The position numbers and the translations under genes are program-made. From Bacillota bacterium (GTDB taxonomy: Bacteria > Bacillota > Bacilli > Paenibacillales > NBRC-103111): a stretch of DNA of 64,000 nt. This document shows positions 17,021 to 25,454 of the stretch, piece by piece; the first letter of the stretch is position 1, and each line of letters begins with the position of its first letter. The notes under the pieces are model-generated. The model saw only the letters and a program-made list of their open reading frames with translations, searched no databases and was not told the DNA's origin. The stretch is from contig JAEWMH010000020.1 in NCBI GenBank assembly GCA_023393235.1, positions 37,809 to 101,808 of the forward strand. The letters run 5' to 3'.

Positions 17021-17182
17021 ATGCTTGCCCAGCAACGGCATCAGGCGATTCTGGAGAAGCTTCAAAAATACAATATGAATATAAGGATGTGGATCTCCCA
17101 TGTCACTCTCCCTAATCCTGGTGATAGGCTCCGGACTGGCACATGCGGTGTGGAATTTGCTCACCAAAAGCAGTACGGATAA
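17021..17182 (+). pseudogene. Remnant of a DeoR-family regulator N-terminus
   Basis: An ATG at 17021 opens 'MLAQQRHQAILEKLQKYN', which is the classic first 18 residues of DeoR/GlpR-type repressors. After that the frame drifts into unrelated sequence and ends at 17180 inside the next gene. The remaining 230 or so residues of such a regulator are absent. Probably a deletion scar; translation of the short frame cannot be excluded. Confidence 0.4.
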
Positions 17183-17981
17183 GGCTGTTTATTTATGGTG
17201 TATTTTTATGCCCTCCACACTCCTTTTGCTGCCCCTCCTGGCAGGTGAGTTGAGCCGGGCAGTCCTGTCTCCCGCAGCACTGGGGATGCTTGCCGGTTCA
17301 GCCGCTTTGCAGGCCTTTTATGCCTGGCTGCTGTCGCATACCTACAGGAGGGGGGACCTGTCCCAGGTGTACCCGGTGATGCGGGGAACCCCCACCCTGC
17401 TGATTCCGCTGGCGGGGGTTTGTTTCATGGGAGAGCGCCTCACCCTGTGGGGATGGCTGGGGATTGCGCTGATGCTGGCAGGTTTTGCTGTGATGGGCAA
17501 AGGCAGCCGCCAACTTGGTGCAGCCAACGGAGCGGAGATCACCAGTGCCCCTCCCATTTGGACACAGCCTGTGGTTATGGCGTTGGGTGTGGGCTTGACC
17601 ATCACCTGCTACACCCTGGTGGATAAATGGAATCTGCAGCATCTTTCGCCGCTTGCGCTTCTGGAGGTAACGAATATCGGCTTTGTCCTGGGGCTGACGC
17701 CTGCGGTAGTCCGGCAAGGCCGGCAGATGAAAGGAATTTTAACCTCCGGATGGAGCAGGATTCTTCCGGGAGCGATTCTCTCTCCGGGCTCCTATCTGCT
17801 GTTTCTCTTCGCTATCCGTGAAGCGCAAGTGGCCCCGCTGGCTCCTTTGCGGGAGACTGGCATTGTATTCGGCACGGTGCTGGGATTGGTTTTGTTGAAG
17901 GAGAGTTTTCCCGTCAGACGGCTGAGCGCCTCTGCCATTGTCCTTTCGGGAATCCTGTTGATTGCGTTTCTGGGCAGCTGA
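17100..17981 (+). CDS. DMT-superfamily (EamA) transporter
   Basis: 293 residues with about ten transmembrane helices in two EamA half-repeats. Typical segments are 'AHAVWNLLTKSS' near the N-terminus and 'APLRETGIVFGTVLGLVLLKE' in the second half. Predicted metabolite exporter of unknown substrate. The ATG follows aaggatg at a reasonable distance, although the upstream region is a repeat cluster plus a regulator remnant, so native regulation may have been rearranged. Confidence 0.8.
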   Translation: MSLSLILVIGSGLAHAVWNLLTKSSTDKAVYLWCIFMPSTLLLLPLLAGELSRAVLSPAALGMLAGSAALQAFYAWLLSHTYRRGDLSQVYPVMRGTPTLLIPLAGVCFMGERLTLWGWLGIALMLAGFAVMGKGSRQLGAANGAEITSAPPIWTQPVVMALGVGLTITCYTLVDKWNLQHLSPLALLEVTNIGFVLGLTPAVVRQGRQMKGILTSGWSRILPGAILSPGSYLLFLFAIREAQVAPLAPLRETGIVFGTVLGLVLLKESFPVRRLSASAIVLSGILLIAFLGS

Positions 17982-18055
17982 AGCTACCTTTTCAAACCCG
18001 CCCCATTTAGCTACAATGACTTTAGAAGAGTGTAGAACATACATACGTATTATCA

Positions 18056-18080
18056 GGACGCCCAAGGGTGTCCTTTTTTC
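18056..18080 (+). terminator. Hairpin with T-run before the pentapeptide gene
   Basis: ggacgccc / gggtgtcc stem with a three-base loop and TTTTTT. It terminates the transporter transcript or attenuates the following gene, whose ribosome site begins only about 10 bases later. Confidence 0.65.
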
Positions 18081-18106
18081 CTCAAAGGAGACAAGGAGGC
18101 AACAAA

Positions 18107-18763
18107 GTGGCAACCAAAAAGAAGATTCCCGGGCCGTCGGCTCCGGCGCTTCCCTCAGTGCTCACCAAAGCGGATGAGAGCTTCCCTGAGCCGGAGGATG
18201 GGCAGCTGGTGGAAACGGCTGAATTTGCGGATATGGAGCTGAGGCACTGGCAGGCGCGGAAGGTAAGGTTTGACGGTGTCCTGTTCCGCAATGTCTCCTT
18301 CGGCGGAGCGGCCTTGCAAAATGCCGAGTTCCTGGATGTGGTGTTTGAAAACTGCGATTTATCCAATACGAACTTTCAGGAGGGGGCGCTTCACCGTGTG
18401 TCCTTCCGCAATTGCAAGCTGTTGGGCACCAATTTTACCGATTCGGTCTGGCGGGATGTGACGGCAGAGGAGTGCAATATGGGCTATGCTGTCCTCCGTT
18501 TTAATGACTGGAGGCATGTGCAGCTCAAGAACAGCTCCATGGCTCATGCGGACTGTTACCATTCCTCGTGGCAGCATACCCAGCTGGAGGGAATGAAGCT
18601 TGAACAGACGGTTCTGTCGGGAACCAGCCTTTCCGGCATTGATCTGAGCAACTGCGATTTCCTGTCTTTATCGGCTGAGCCGGAGGATCTGAGGGGCTGT
18701 GTGATTGATGCCTCCCAGGCAGGTTTGTTGGCTCCGCTCTTCGGCCTCATTATAAAGGAATAA
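18107..18763 (+). CDS. Pentapeptide-repeat protein
   Basis: 218 residues starting at GTG with aaggagg 10 bases upstream. From residue ~50 it shows tandem A(D/N)LxF-like repeats ('VLFRNVSFGGAALQNAEF', 'NCDLSNTNFQ', 'NCKLLGTNFTD') that fold as a right-handed square helix. It ends with 'DLRGCVIDASQAGLLAPLFGLII', a tail shared with the second pentapeptide gene at 27362. Some family members mimic DNA or inhibit gyrase; nothing here shows that directly. Confidence 0.82.
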   Translation: MATKKKIPGPSAPALPSVLTKADESFPEPEDGQLVETAEFADMELRHWQARKVRFDGVLFRNVSFGGAALQNAEFLDVVFENCDLSNTNFQEGALHRVSFRNCKLLGTNFTDSVWRDVTAEECNMGYAVLRFNDWRHVQLKNSSMAHADCYHSSWQHTQLEGMKLEQTVLSGTSLSGIDLSNCDFLSLSAEPEDLRGCVIDASQAGLLAPLFGLIIKE

Positions 18764-18766
18764 GCA

Positions 18767-18806
18767 AAAAACGGGCCTTCCGGATATCCGGAAGCCCGTT
18801 ATTTTT
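18767..18806. terminator. Bidirectional terminator between pentapeptide gene and gerQ
   Basis: Acgggccttccgga / tccggaagcccgt stem flanked by A- and T-runs; serves both converging genes. Confidence 0.85.
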
Positions 18807-18815
18807 CTGATATGC

Positions 18816-19256
18816 TTACCGCGGCTGCGCCGGAGCCTGGGTTTGGCCGGGCTGAAGCGGATAATAGTAATTCAACGGCTCATCGAAGGTGATGTAATCC
18901 AGATTCACCATCAAGAGCAGGAAACGCATACCGGTTTGCGGGTCACTGATGATGATGTGGTCCCGGCCGGCGGCTTCCACTTTGCCTTTAAAGATCTTGG
19001 CATTCCATTCCCGGTTGTTTTCGTAGGTCATGTACAAGGTCGCTACTTTACCAAGATTCAGCCGCAGGATATTTTCAATGTAGGATTGCTCAAGCGGCAG
19101 TTGTCCGGGAACAAGGCTGCCCGGTGCGGCTGCTGTGGGTGCACCCGGGATTACGGAGCCGGAAGCGGGATACAATGGGGGAGTCGCTGCCGCTTGGGCC
19201 TGCATGGCACCCGGATACGGATAAGGGGCGGGCTTGCCGTAAGGATAGTTCATCAT
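18816..19256 (-). CDS. gerQ: Spore coat protein GerQ
   Basis: 146 residues. A Tyr/Pro/Ala/Gln-rich N-terminal half is followed by the conserved C-terminal domain 'SYIENILRLNLGKVATLYMTYENN' to 'LVNLDYITFDEPLNYYY'-like sequence typical of GerQ. GerQ is needed for CwlJ to localise and work in the spore coat. It lies directly downstream of cwlJ on the same strand, as in Bacillus, and they probably share the mother-cell promoter. Confidence 0.9.
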   Translation of the reverse strand: MMNYPYGKPAPYPYPGAMQAQAAATPPLYPASGSVIPGAPTAAAPGSLVPGQLPLEQSYIENILRLNLGKVATLYMTYENNREWNAKIFKGKVEAAGRDHIIISDPQTGMRFLLLMVNLDYITFDEPLNYYYPLQPGQTQAPAQPR

Positions 19257-19303
19257 TGTACTTACAAACCTCCTTTAATGGATGAAAATGTGAATACCGT
19301 AAG

Positions 19304-19729
19304 CTACCTGTAAACCGCCGGGCAGTTCTCAGCTGTAGGGGAAAAGAAACAATGGGCTTTGTACCTGCCTGTGTTCGGCTGATTGTACCATTGGGCCGGA
19401 CAGCCTCCGGAAGGCCGGAAAAACCATAGTGAATTGGAGGCCGGATGCTGCTGCTCCCCTCTGATCACCCGCTCGGCCAGCCGGATGTCCCGGTCACGGG
19501 CCTTTTGGTAAAAGTATCCCTTAACCGTTGCCTCAAACCCGCCCGGACGCTGGAAGACCATCTGCTGCAAATCCCGGATATTCTTGAAATCCAGGCAATT
19601 GGCCAGAACCCGGTTGACACCTACATTGCCCACCATCAGCATTCCCAGCTCGCCTTCGCCCTCGGCCTCAGCACGCATAAGTCTGGCCAGAAGCTTGGTC
19701 TGCTCCGAGTTTGTTTTGATAACTGCCAT
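19304..19729 (-). CDS. cwlJ: Spore cortex-lytic cell wall hydrolase CwlJ
   Basis: 141 residues, the usual CwlJ length. 'LARLMRAEAEGEGELGMLMVG', 'NVGVNRVLANCLDF' and 'QMVFQRPGGFEA' are the hydrolase_2 family core with the catalytic Glu. It degrades cortex peptidoglycan during Ca-DPA-triggered germination. I chose the ATG at 19729, which has ggaagg(ag)tg upstream; an upstream extension to 19810 would add non-family residues and overlap the promoter. Confidence 0.93.
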   Translation of the reverse strand: MAVIKTNSEQTKLLARLMRAEAEGEGELGMLMVGNVGVNRVLANCLDFKNIRDLQQMVFQRPGGFEATVKGYFYQKARDRDIRLAERVIRGEQQHPASNSLWFFRPSGGCPAQWYNQPNTGRYKAHCFFSPTAENCPAVYR

Positions 19730-19769
19730 GCCGTCACTCCTTCCGCCGCAAAAAACCAGCCTCTTGTTC

Positions 19770-19799
19770 AATCTATGCAGATGCCCGGTCGGAACATTC
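19770..19799 (-). promoter_or_regulatory. Sigma-E type promoter for cwlJ-gerQ
   Basis: Minus strand GAATGTT, 15 bases, CATAGATT, resembling the mother-cell sigma-E consensus, upstream of genes known to be mother-cell expressed. Confidence 0.5.
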
Positions 19800-19893
19800 A
19801 TGGAGGACAAACCCGAAGCGGAGGAAACTTGAAAAAAAGAGCAGAATTGGCCCTATGCCTGGACAATTGCCTGGACTTGGTTGGTCCGTTTAG

Positions 19894-19922
19894 TTGTCAA
19901 AGGGTCGGAGCATTGCTATTAT
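19894..19922 (+). promoter_or_regulatory. Sigma-A promoter of ctaB
   Basis: TTGTCA, 17 bases, TATTAT; the -10 element is overlapped by the PerR-type operator. Confidence 0.65.
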
Positions 19923-19933
19923 AATCATTATAA
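19919..19933 (+). promoter_or_regulatory. Perfect PerR-type operator over the ctaB -10 region
   Basis: TTATAATCATTATAA is an exact match to the 7-1-7 PerR consensus of Bacillus. Its position over the -10 and start of transcription suggests repression of ctaB, relieved by peroxide or metal change. Fur cannot be excluded from sequence alone. Confidence 0.7.
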
Positions 19934-19961
19934 TGAAAGACATAAGGGAGGAAGTTGCTTC

Positions 19962-20909
19962 GTGGAACAAGCTGCGATAGAGAAGCAAGACCGCTATGAC
20001 TCCGCAACAGCAGAGGCTTCCACTGCCGGCGGTACTGCGGCGCGCAAGCTAAGCTGGCGGGATTTCGTACAAGTTACCAAACCCGGCATTCTGATGTCGA
20101 ATTTGATTACCACCTTCGGGGGCTTCTGGATTGCATCCAAGCTGGAGGTGGACTGGCTGTTGATGCTGTGGACCTTAGTAGGCACGGCCTTGGTTATGGC
20201 AGCCGGATGTGTGCTGAATAATTATCTGGACCGGGACATGGATGCCAAGATGGAGCGCACCAAGGAGAGAGGGCTTCCGGCCGGTGTTTTGATGCCGAAG
20301 GTGGTTTTGGTATACGGCATCGTTTTGGCTGTGGCCGGGTTGAATATTTTGGGCTTTCTGGTGAATCCATTGACTGCCTGGTTGGGTTTTCTCGGGTTTT
20401 TCGTTTATGTGTGGGTGTATACCGCCTGGCTGAAGCGCACCTCCGTCTGGAGCACTGCCGTCGGCGCTATCTCCGGTGCGGTGCCTCCGGTTATCGGGTA
20501 CACTGCTGTGATGGGCGTAATCGATGAAGGCGCATTGATCCTGTTCCTGATCCTGCTTCTCTGGCAGCCCCCCCACTTCTGGGCGTTGGGTATCCGCAGA
20601 AAAGAGGAATACCGCGCCGCCGGTTATCCGCTGCTGCCGGTAGTGAAGGGGAACCGCCGGACCAAAATCAGCATGATGCGGTATGTCATCCCGCTGGTGC
20701 CGGTTTCGCTTCTTCTTTATACGTACGATTATGTGGGGCTGATCTACCTGGTTTCTTCCCTGATCCTGGGATTGGGTTGGGTGGTGTTATGCGCCCGCGG
20801 CTTTAGAGCTAAGGACGATATTCAATGGTCCAAAGGAGTATTCGTCTATTCGATTAATTATTTGACCATTCTCTTCATCATTATGGTAATTGATACGGTA
20901 GCCAAATAA
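19962..20909 (+). CDS. ctaB: Protoheme IX farnesyltransferase (heme O synthase)
   Basis: 315-residue UbiA-family prenyltransferase that adds a farnesyl group to heme B for cytochrome oxidase. The Asp-rich site 'NNYLDRDMDAKMERTKERG' and the second conserved stretch 'WQPPHFWALGIRRKEEY' are both present, with about nine membrane helices. The GTG at 19962 has aagggagg upstream; the alternative start at 19881 would include the promoter. The PerR operator ties its expression to the hemA operon, which carries a related box. Confidence 0.92.
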   Translation: MEQAAIEKQDRYDSATAEASTAGGTAARKLSWRDFVQVTKPGILMSNLITTFGGFWIASKLEVDWLLMLWTLVGTALVMAAGCVLNNYLDRDMDAKMERTKERGLPAGVLMPKVVLVYGIVLAVAGLNILGFLVNPLTAWLGFLGFFVYVWVYTAWLKRTSVWSTAVGAISGAVPPVIGYTAVMGVIDEGALILFLILLLWQPPHFWALGIRRKEEYRAAGYPLLPVVKGNRRTKISMMRYVIPLVPVSLLLYTYDYVGLIYLVSSLILGLGWVVLCARGFRAKDDIQWSKGVFVYSINYLTILFIIMVIDTVAK

Positions 20910-20916
20910 ACGCGAA

Positions 20917-20956
20917 TAAGGAGGGACCCGTTTAAGGGATTCCCTCCTTTATTTAT
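20917..20956 (+). terminator. Terminator of ctaB
   Basis: aaggaggga / tccctcctt stem followed by a T-rich tract. Confidence 0.8.
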
Positions 20957-21041
20957 GAAAAGACATGGACGGATCGAGTCCGTTTGGTGTATTTTTAATA
21001 GGAAATCCTCCCTTGCTTGAAGGCAGAAAGGTTGTTACTCC

Positions 21042-21965
21042 ATGTTTTTGTGGCATATTTTATCGCATAACGTGATTCCCTTATGTTTGATGATCAGTCT
21101 CGGCGCGTTGATGGAACGTAAATTCAAGCTGGATATCCGCACCTTCTCAAAGCTGATTTTCTATCTCTTCACTCCTGTGATGCTGTTCAAAATGCTGTAT
21201 GAATCCCGGTTGTCCGCAGGTATTCTTCTTCAAATTGTGGGCTTCATCATCTTCTTCCTTCTGGTGCTGTATGCCATCGTGGACGGTGTCGCCCGGCTCA
21301 GGGGGCTAAACGGCGGAATGCGGAGCGCTATGCGCAACAGCGTGCTTTTTTACAACAGCGCCAATTATGCCATTCCTTTGAACCAGCTGGTATTCGCGGG
21401 CAATCCCTTTACCATGTCCGTTCAATTGATCGTTATGGTGTTTCAGAGTGTGCTGCCGCATACCTATGGTGTCTACGCGGTAAATGCCCATAAAAGCAAT
21501 ACCAGAGAAATAATGAAAACCATTCTGGGCATGCCCGCCATCTATGTCATTCCTGTGGCCTTGGTCATGAACGGATTTCAGATTCCGGTGCCCAAGCCCA
21601 TATATGAGCCCATTACCTATATCTCCAATGGTTATGTGGCCTTGTCTTTGCTGACATTGGGGGTTCAATTGGCTCAGATGCACTGGAGAATCGACCAGCT
21701 GTGGGATGTGCTGATTTCCAATGCCCTGCGGCTGATTGCCGGTCCGCTGATCGGCTTCGGCATTGTGATGGCTATGGGTTTGGAAGGGCTTCTGGCTCAG
21801 GCGCTGGTTCTGTCCTGTGCCGTACCTACCTCTCTGTCCAGTGTCCTGCTCTCCGTAGAATTCGACAATGAACCGGAATTTGCCGGACAGGCGGTTTTTG
21901 CTTCCACCGTATTCAGCATCATTACTGTCACCATCGTCATCTATTGCCTCCGTTTTATCCCTTAA
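21042..21965 (+). CDS. AEC-family (auxin efflux carrier-like) transporter
   Basis: 307 residues with about ten transmembrane helices. 'KLIFYLFTPVMLF', 'RNSVLFYNSANYAIPLNQLVF' and the C-terminal 'CAVPTSLSSVLLSVEFDNEPEFAGQAVF' (split over the last helices) are the two half-repeats of the membrane transport (PF03547) family. Substrate unknown; malate and other carboxylates are known for relatives. Its stop codon overlaps by 4 bases that of the converging Toprim gene. Confidence 0.83.
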   Translation: MFLWHILSHNVIPLCLMISLGALMERKFKLDIRTFSKLIFYLFTPVMLFKMLYESRLSAGILLQIVGFIIFFLLVLYAIVDGVARLRGLNGGMRSAMRNSVLFYNSANYAIPLNQLVFAGNPFTMSVQLIVMVFQSVLPHTYGVYAVNAHKSNTREIMKTILGMPAIYVIPVALVMNGFQIPVPKPIYEPITYISNGYVALSLLTLGVQLAQMHWRIDQLWDVLISNALRLIAGPLIGFGIVMAMGLEGLLAQALVLSCAVPTSLSSVLLSVEFDNEPEFAGQAVFASTVFSIITVTIVIYCLRFIP

Positions 21966-22309
21966 AGGGGCTCCGCAGGCGGGTAAAGGATATAGTCCTC
22001 CAGCCCCGCCTTTTCTAATTGCTGGATCAGATATTCGTCCGGGGTGCCTTCCACTCCGGCGTACCCCCTCCGTGTATAAATCTGTACCGCATCGGGGAAC
22101 TCCTCATTGACCAGCCAGCGGATTTTTTTGCCGGAGCTGTCGTTATCCGCGAAGATGTAAACCTCCCGGTCTGCGGCGCGCTTGCACAGCTCGGCCAGCT
22201 TGTGGGAGCTGGGCGTTCCGAAGGTGCACAGAATCAGCACCTCGTCGTTCAAAAGCCGTCTGAGACGGCTCTTGTCATTTTTTCCTTCTACAATTATAAC
22301 GGGTGCCAT
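21962..22309 (-). CDS. Small Toprim-domain protein
   Basis: 115 residues consisting of a single Toprim fold: the glutamate motif 'IIVEGKNDKSRL' at the N-terminus and the DxD motif 'YIFADNDSSGKKIR' near residue 55. This resembles small primase/RNase M5-like proteins such as Bacillus YusF. It may act on nucleic acid with bound Mg2+, but the reaction is unknown. It converges tail-to-tail with the AEC transporter with a 4-base overlap. Confidence 0.75.
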   Translation of the reverse strand: MAPVIIVEGKNDKSRLRRLLNDEVLILCTFGTPSSHKLAELCKRAADREVYIFADNDSSGKKIRWLVNEEFPDAVQIYTRRGYAGVEGTPDEYLIQQLEKAGLEDYILYPPAEPL

Positions 22310-22579
22310 AGCAGCTTCTCCTGTCTGCAGTAGTCATGTATACTCCGTCCACTCAGTATACCCGGGTAGGGTCATCTTACCATCCGAGCAGGTTTTTGTC
22401 GCGGGAACCGGACTTAGGTTCAGAGGTGGTGGACATGCTAAACGGGGAGTGCCAACTGCAGCATGAGGATGCAGTTTTTAGTATGTAAGATCAAGAATCT
22501 ATAAGTTTTAACGAATTAGTCAACAAAAATCAACGAAAATTTATAATTATATGATAAGATTATTGGCGAGGTGAAGGAA
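22310..22579 (+). other. Intergenic region with a hairpin and a possible 17-codon frame
   Basis: At 22454-22479 AACTGCA and TGCAGTT enclose nine bases and run into T residues, a plausible terminator or attenuator. A frame of 17 codons (22435-22488) with aggtgg upstream overlaps that hairpin, so a leader-peptide arrangement for the following glycosidase is possible but weakly supported. The last 70 bases are AT-rich and probably contain the promoter. Confidence 0.3.
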
Positions 22580-24163
22580 ATGACGAACATAACAAACGAA
22601 ACGAATACACGAAACTGGACTATGCCGGAAATCGAACTTCCGAATATACCGTCCAACAGCTTTACCATTACGGATTTTGGTGCGGTTGGAGACGGAGTAA
22701 CTGACAACACCGAGGCTTTCCGCAAAGCCATTGCCGCTTGTACGGAAGCGGGCGGTGGTAAGGTGATTATCCCTGCAGGCTTGTGGCTGACTGGCCCCAT
22801 CATTTTGGCAAGCCGTTTGGAGCTTCATGCACAGGCTGGAGCAACCATTATGTTCAGCACCAACTTTGACGACTATCCGCTGATTCTCTCCACATACGAG
22901 GGCTGGGAAACCGTGCGCTGCACCTCGCCTTTGGACGGGGAAGGGCTGGAGGATATCGCGATTACCGGACCGGGCGTATTCGACGGCGGCGGTGACGCAT
23001 GGCGTTATGTGAAGAAGTGGAAGCTTACTGAGCTTCAATGGAACAAGCTGACCAAAACCGGTGTGGTGGACGGTGACAGCTGGTGGCCGACTGAGCAAGG
23101 GTTGAACGGAGCGAAGCTGGTTGACCGCCTGATCAGCGAAGGCGTGAAGGACCCCAAGGCTTTCGAACCGGCCAGAGACTATCTGCGCCCGAATCTGCTC
23201 AGCCTGCGCCGCTGCAAACGCCTTTTGCTGGACGGACCTACCTTCCAGAATTCTCCGGCCTGGAACGTGCATCCTTGGGCGTCCCAGCATGTTACACTGC
23301 GCAATCTGACGATCCGCAACCCGTGGTACGGCCAAAACGGCGACGGCTTGGATCTGGAATCCTGCCGCTACGCCTTGGTTGAAAACTGTACCTTTGACGT
23401 AGGGGACGACGCCATCTGCATGAAGTCCGGCAAGGACAAGGAAGGCCGGGAAAGAGGCATCCCCAGCGAATATATCATTATCCGCAACTGTATCGTTTAT
23501 CATGGCCACGGCGGCTTCGTAGTCGGCAGCGAAATGTCCGGCGGCGTACGCTGCGTGGAGGTTTCCGACTGTACGTTTATGGGCACCGACATCGGCATCC
23601 GCTTCAAGACGGCCCGCGGCCGCGGCGGTGTGGTAGAGGATATCCTGATGAAGAACATCCGGATGATTAATATCGACGGCGAAGCCATCTCCTTCTCCAT
23701 GTTCTATGAAGGCAAGGAAGGCTCCGGCACCCTGTCCGAGGACAAACATCCGATTACCGATGAAACTCCGGTCTTCCGCAATCTGCATATGGAAGACATC
23801 GTCTGCACCGGCGCAGAAGTAGCGTTCCTGATCAAGGGCCTGGTGGAAGTGCCGATGGAGGGTCTTACTCTGACCCGCTACAAGGCGATTGCCGACAGAG
23901 GCGTGGAATGCACCAATGCAACCAACCTGGCTCTGACTGACGTGGACATCCAGGTCAAGGAAGGCCCGATGGTTAAGCTGCACCAATGTAACGATGTCCG
24001 CATTACCCGTATGAGCGGCTGTGGCTCCGAGTCGGATGACCGCTTCCTGGTCGCCACCGGCAACCGTTCGGACAGCATTGTCCTGGATGGCCTGGCAACC
24101 TGCGACTCCCACAGAAAGATCGAAGCGCTGAACGGCGCTGAAGGTAAGGTTCAAGTGAAGTAA
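22580..24163 (+). CDS. Glycoside hydrolase family 28 (polygalacturonase-like)
   Basis: 527 residues with the pectate lyase-like N-terminus 'FTITDFGAVGDGVTDNTEAF' and the GH28 catalytic elements 'NGDGLDLES' (near residue 252), 'GDDAICMKSG' (near 275) and a later 'GHGGFVVGSE'. It should hydrolyse alpha-1,4-galacturonide or related linkages. No signal peptide is seen, so it probably acts on imported oligosaccharides. The ATG at 22580 has gaggtg upstream; a GTG three codons earlier overlaps that site. No sugar transporter or regulator adjoins it. Confidence 0.87.
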   Translation: MTNITNETNTRNWTMPEIELPNIPSNSFTITDFGAVGDGVTDNTEAFRKAIAACTEAGGGKVIIPAGLWLTGPIILASRLELHAQAGATIMFSTNFDDYPLILSTYEGWETVRCTSPLDGEGLEDIAITGPGVFDGGGDAWRYVKKWKLTELQWNKLTKTGVVDGDSWWPTEQGLNGAKLVDRLISEGVKDPKAFEPARDYLRPNLLSLRRCKRLLLDGPTFQNSPAWNVHPWASQHVTLRNLTIRNPWYGQNGDGLDLESCRYALVENCTFDVGDDAICMKSGKDKEGRERGIPSEYIIIRNCIVYHGHGGFVVGSEMSGGVRCVEVSDCTFMGTDIGIRFKTARGRGGVVEDILMKNIRMINIDGEAISFSMFYEGKEGSGTLSEDKHPITDETPVFRNLHMEDIVCTGAEVAFLIKGLVEVPMEGLTLTRYKAIADRGVECTNATNLALTDVDIQVKEGPMVKLHQCNDVRITRMSGCGSESDDRFLVATGNRSDSIVLDGLATCDSHRKIEALNGAEGKVQVK

Positions 24164-24176
24164 TTTCTATGGATAA

Positions 24177-24226
24177 AAAGGCTCCGGTGTCTCCCGAAGA
24201 GGGAATGCCGGGGCTTTTTGTTTTTC
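24177..24226 (+). terminator. Terminator of the GH28 gene
   Basis: ggctccggtgt / atgccggggc stem followed by TTTTTGTTTTT. Confidence 0.75.
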
Positions 24227-24306
24227 GGAAAAAGACAAGCAGGAGTTTTCTTCCTATATGTCGAAATATCCTGTCATAAAATACATCATAAGGTGACGAC
24301 AATATT

Positions 24307-24963
24307 ATGACTGCGATTATTTATCTGCTTTTGGGAACCGTGGATATTTTTCTTTTAATGACGCTGATTTTCAAGGTGTTCCGGTGGCCGCTGCGGCAGT
24401 ATGCCTGGGAGACCTTGATTATTGCGTTTTTGTGTTCGCTTGAATCCTATCTGTCGAGGATTGTATTTGGGGTGCCCGAGGTGGACCTGATCCTGCAAAA
24501 CATTATTATTTTGGTATTGATGAGGGTTTTGCTGAAGGTCAATCTTTATTATGCCCTGACGTTATCGGTGATCGGCTCGTTCCTCTATTCCGAGATCGCT
24601 TACATCACCTATAACCTGTTTGCCCTGTTCCACATTCAGCTTGATTTCTCCACCCCTACGTCTGCAGGCGTATATTTTATGCAAATTTCCGTTCAAGTAC
24701 TTGCTGCCCTGGCAGCTTTCCTGTTGTACAAGTTCAACTTCGGCTTCTCCTTTGTTTCCGTTCCGCCCCACGACAGCAAAAGACGATTCACTCCGAAGGA
24801 GAAAACGAATCTGATCATCAGCTGCGTCGCAGTAGTATGCATCTTTTTTACCGTCTATGTGGCCATTAATTATGGAACATTTGGAATCAATGCCATCATG
24901 GTGATTGAATTTATCGCCTTGCTGTTTTTGTTGTATATTGCCCGGAAGCAGGATGCCATATGA
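24307..24963 (+). CDS. AgrC-like membrane sensor module without a kinase domain
   Basis: 218 residues with about six transmembrane helices in the order seen in the input domain of AgrC-type histidine kinases. The chain ends right after the last helix at 'LLYIARKQDAI'; there is no dimerisation, H-box or ATPase part. Its stop overlaps the start of the agrB-like gene (ATGA), so the two are co-translated. In this position it could bind the peptide signal, help the peptidase, or confer immunity. The call rests on topology and context; no strong motif exists in this domain. Confidence 0.6.
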   Translation: MTAIIYLLLGTVDIFLLMTLIFKVFRWPLRQYAWETLIIAFLCSLESYLSRIVFGVPEVDLILQNIIILVLMRVLLKVNLYYALTLSVIGSFLYSEIAYITYNLFALFHIQLDFSTPTSAGVYFMQISVQVLAALAAFLLYKFNFGFSFVSVPPHDSKRRFTPKEKTNLIISCVAVVCIFFTVYVAINYGTFGINAIMVIEFIALLFLLYIARKQDAI

Positions 24964-25448
24964 CCGATCCCATCGATTATGTAGCCTTCAAAACTGCGGG
25001 TTGGATTAAACGGTCCAACCCGGAGGAGACGGATGACCTGGAGAGGATGAGTCCCACCATCAGCATCCTGCTTAACAATTTGCTGACAACCGGCTTTATC
25101 CTGCTGCTCGGCCATATGACGGATTCCTTATTTTCTACCGCGGTGATGCTGGCTACATTCGCACTTTGCAGAATCATGCTCAAGGGCTATCATCTGAAAT
25201 CCATGACCTTATGCACCCTTGTCACGTCCCTGTTTGTCTTCGCAGTTTCCGCCATTCCCATAAGCCCCCTGTGGATGCTTGTCCTCACTCCGCTTTGCAT
25301 TCTTGTTTTATTCTTCCGTTCCAGTGCATCCATCCCGGTGAAAATGGTATTCGGAATGATGATGACACTTAACATGATCCTGCTTTATCCTCCCCTTTTT
25401 TTGGGTTTTGCGGCGCAATGCCTGACATTAATTCCACAGAGGAAGTGA
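24960..25448 (+). CDS. agrB: AgrB-family accessory gene regulator (peptide-processing membrane cysteine protease)
   Basis: 162 residues with four to six transmembrane helices. 'MLKGYHLKSMTLC' near residue 75-85 carries the catalytic His and Cys, seven residues apart as in AgrB. AgrB proteins cut the AgrD precursor and close the peptide ring at the membrane. The protein is somewhat shorter than typical AgrB (about 190). A 40-codon AgrD-like gene follows at 6 bases. Confidence 0.85.
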   Translation: MTDPIDYVAFKTAGWIKRSNPEETDDLERMSPTISILLNNLLTTGFILLLGHMTDSLFSTAVMLATFALCRIMLKGYHLKSMTLCTLVTSLFVFAVSAIPISPLWMLVLTPLCILVLFFRSSASIPVKMVFGMMMTLNMILLYPPLFLGFAAQCLTLIPQRK

Positions 25449-25454
25449 AGGTGC

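Noticed and set aside
22547..24154. A 535-codon minus-strand frame opposite the GH28 gene
   Set aside because: It mirrors the GC-rich third positions of the real gene, has no recognisable domain and no ribosome site; the plus-strand frame has full GH28 motifs.
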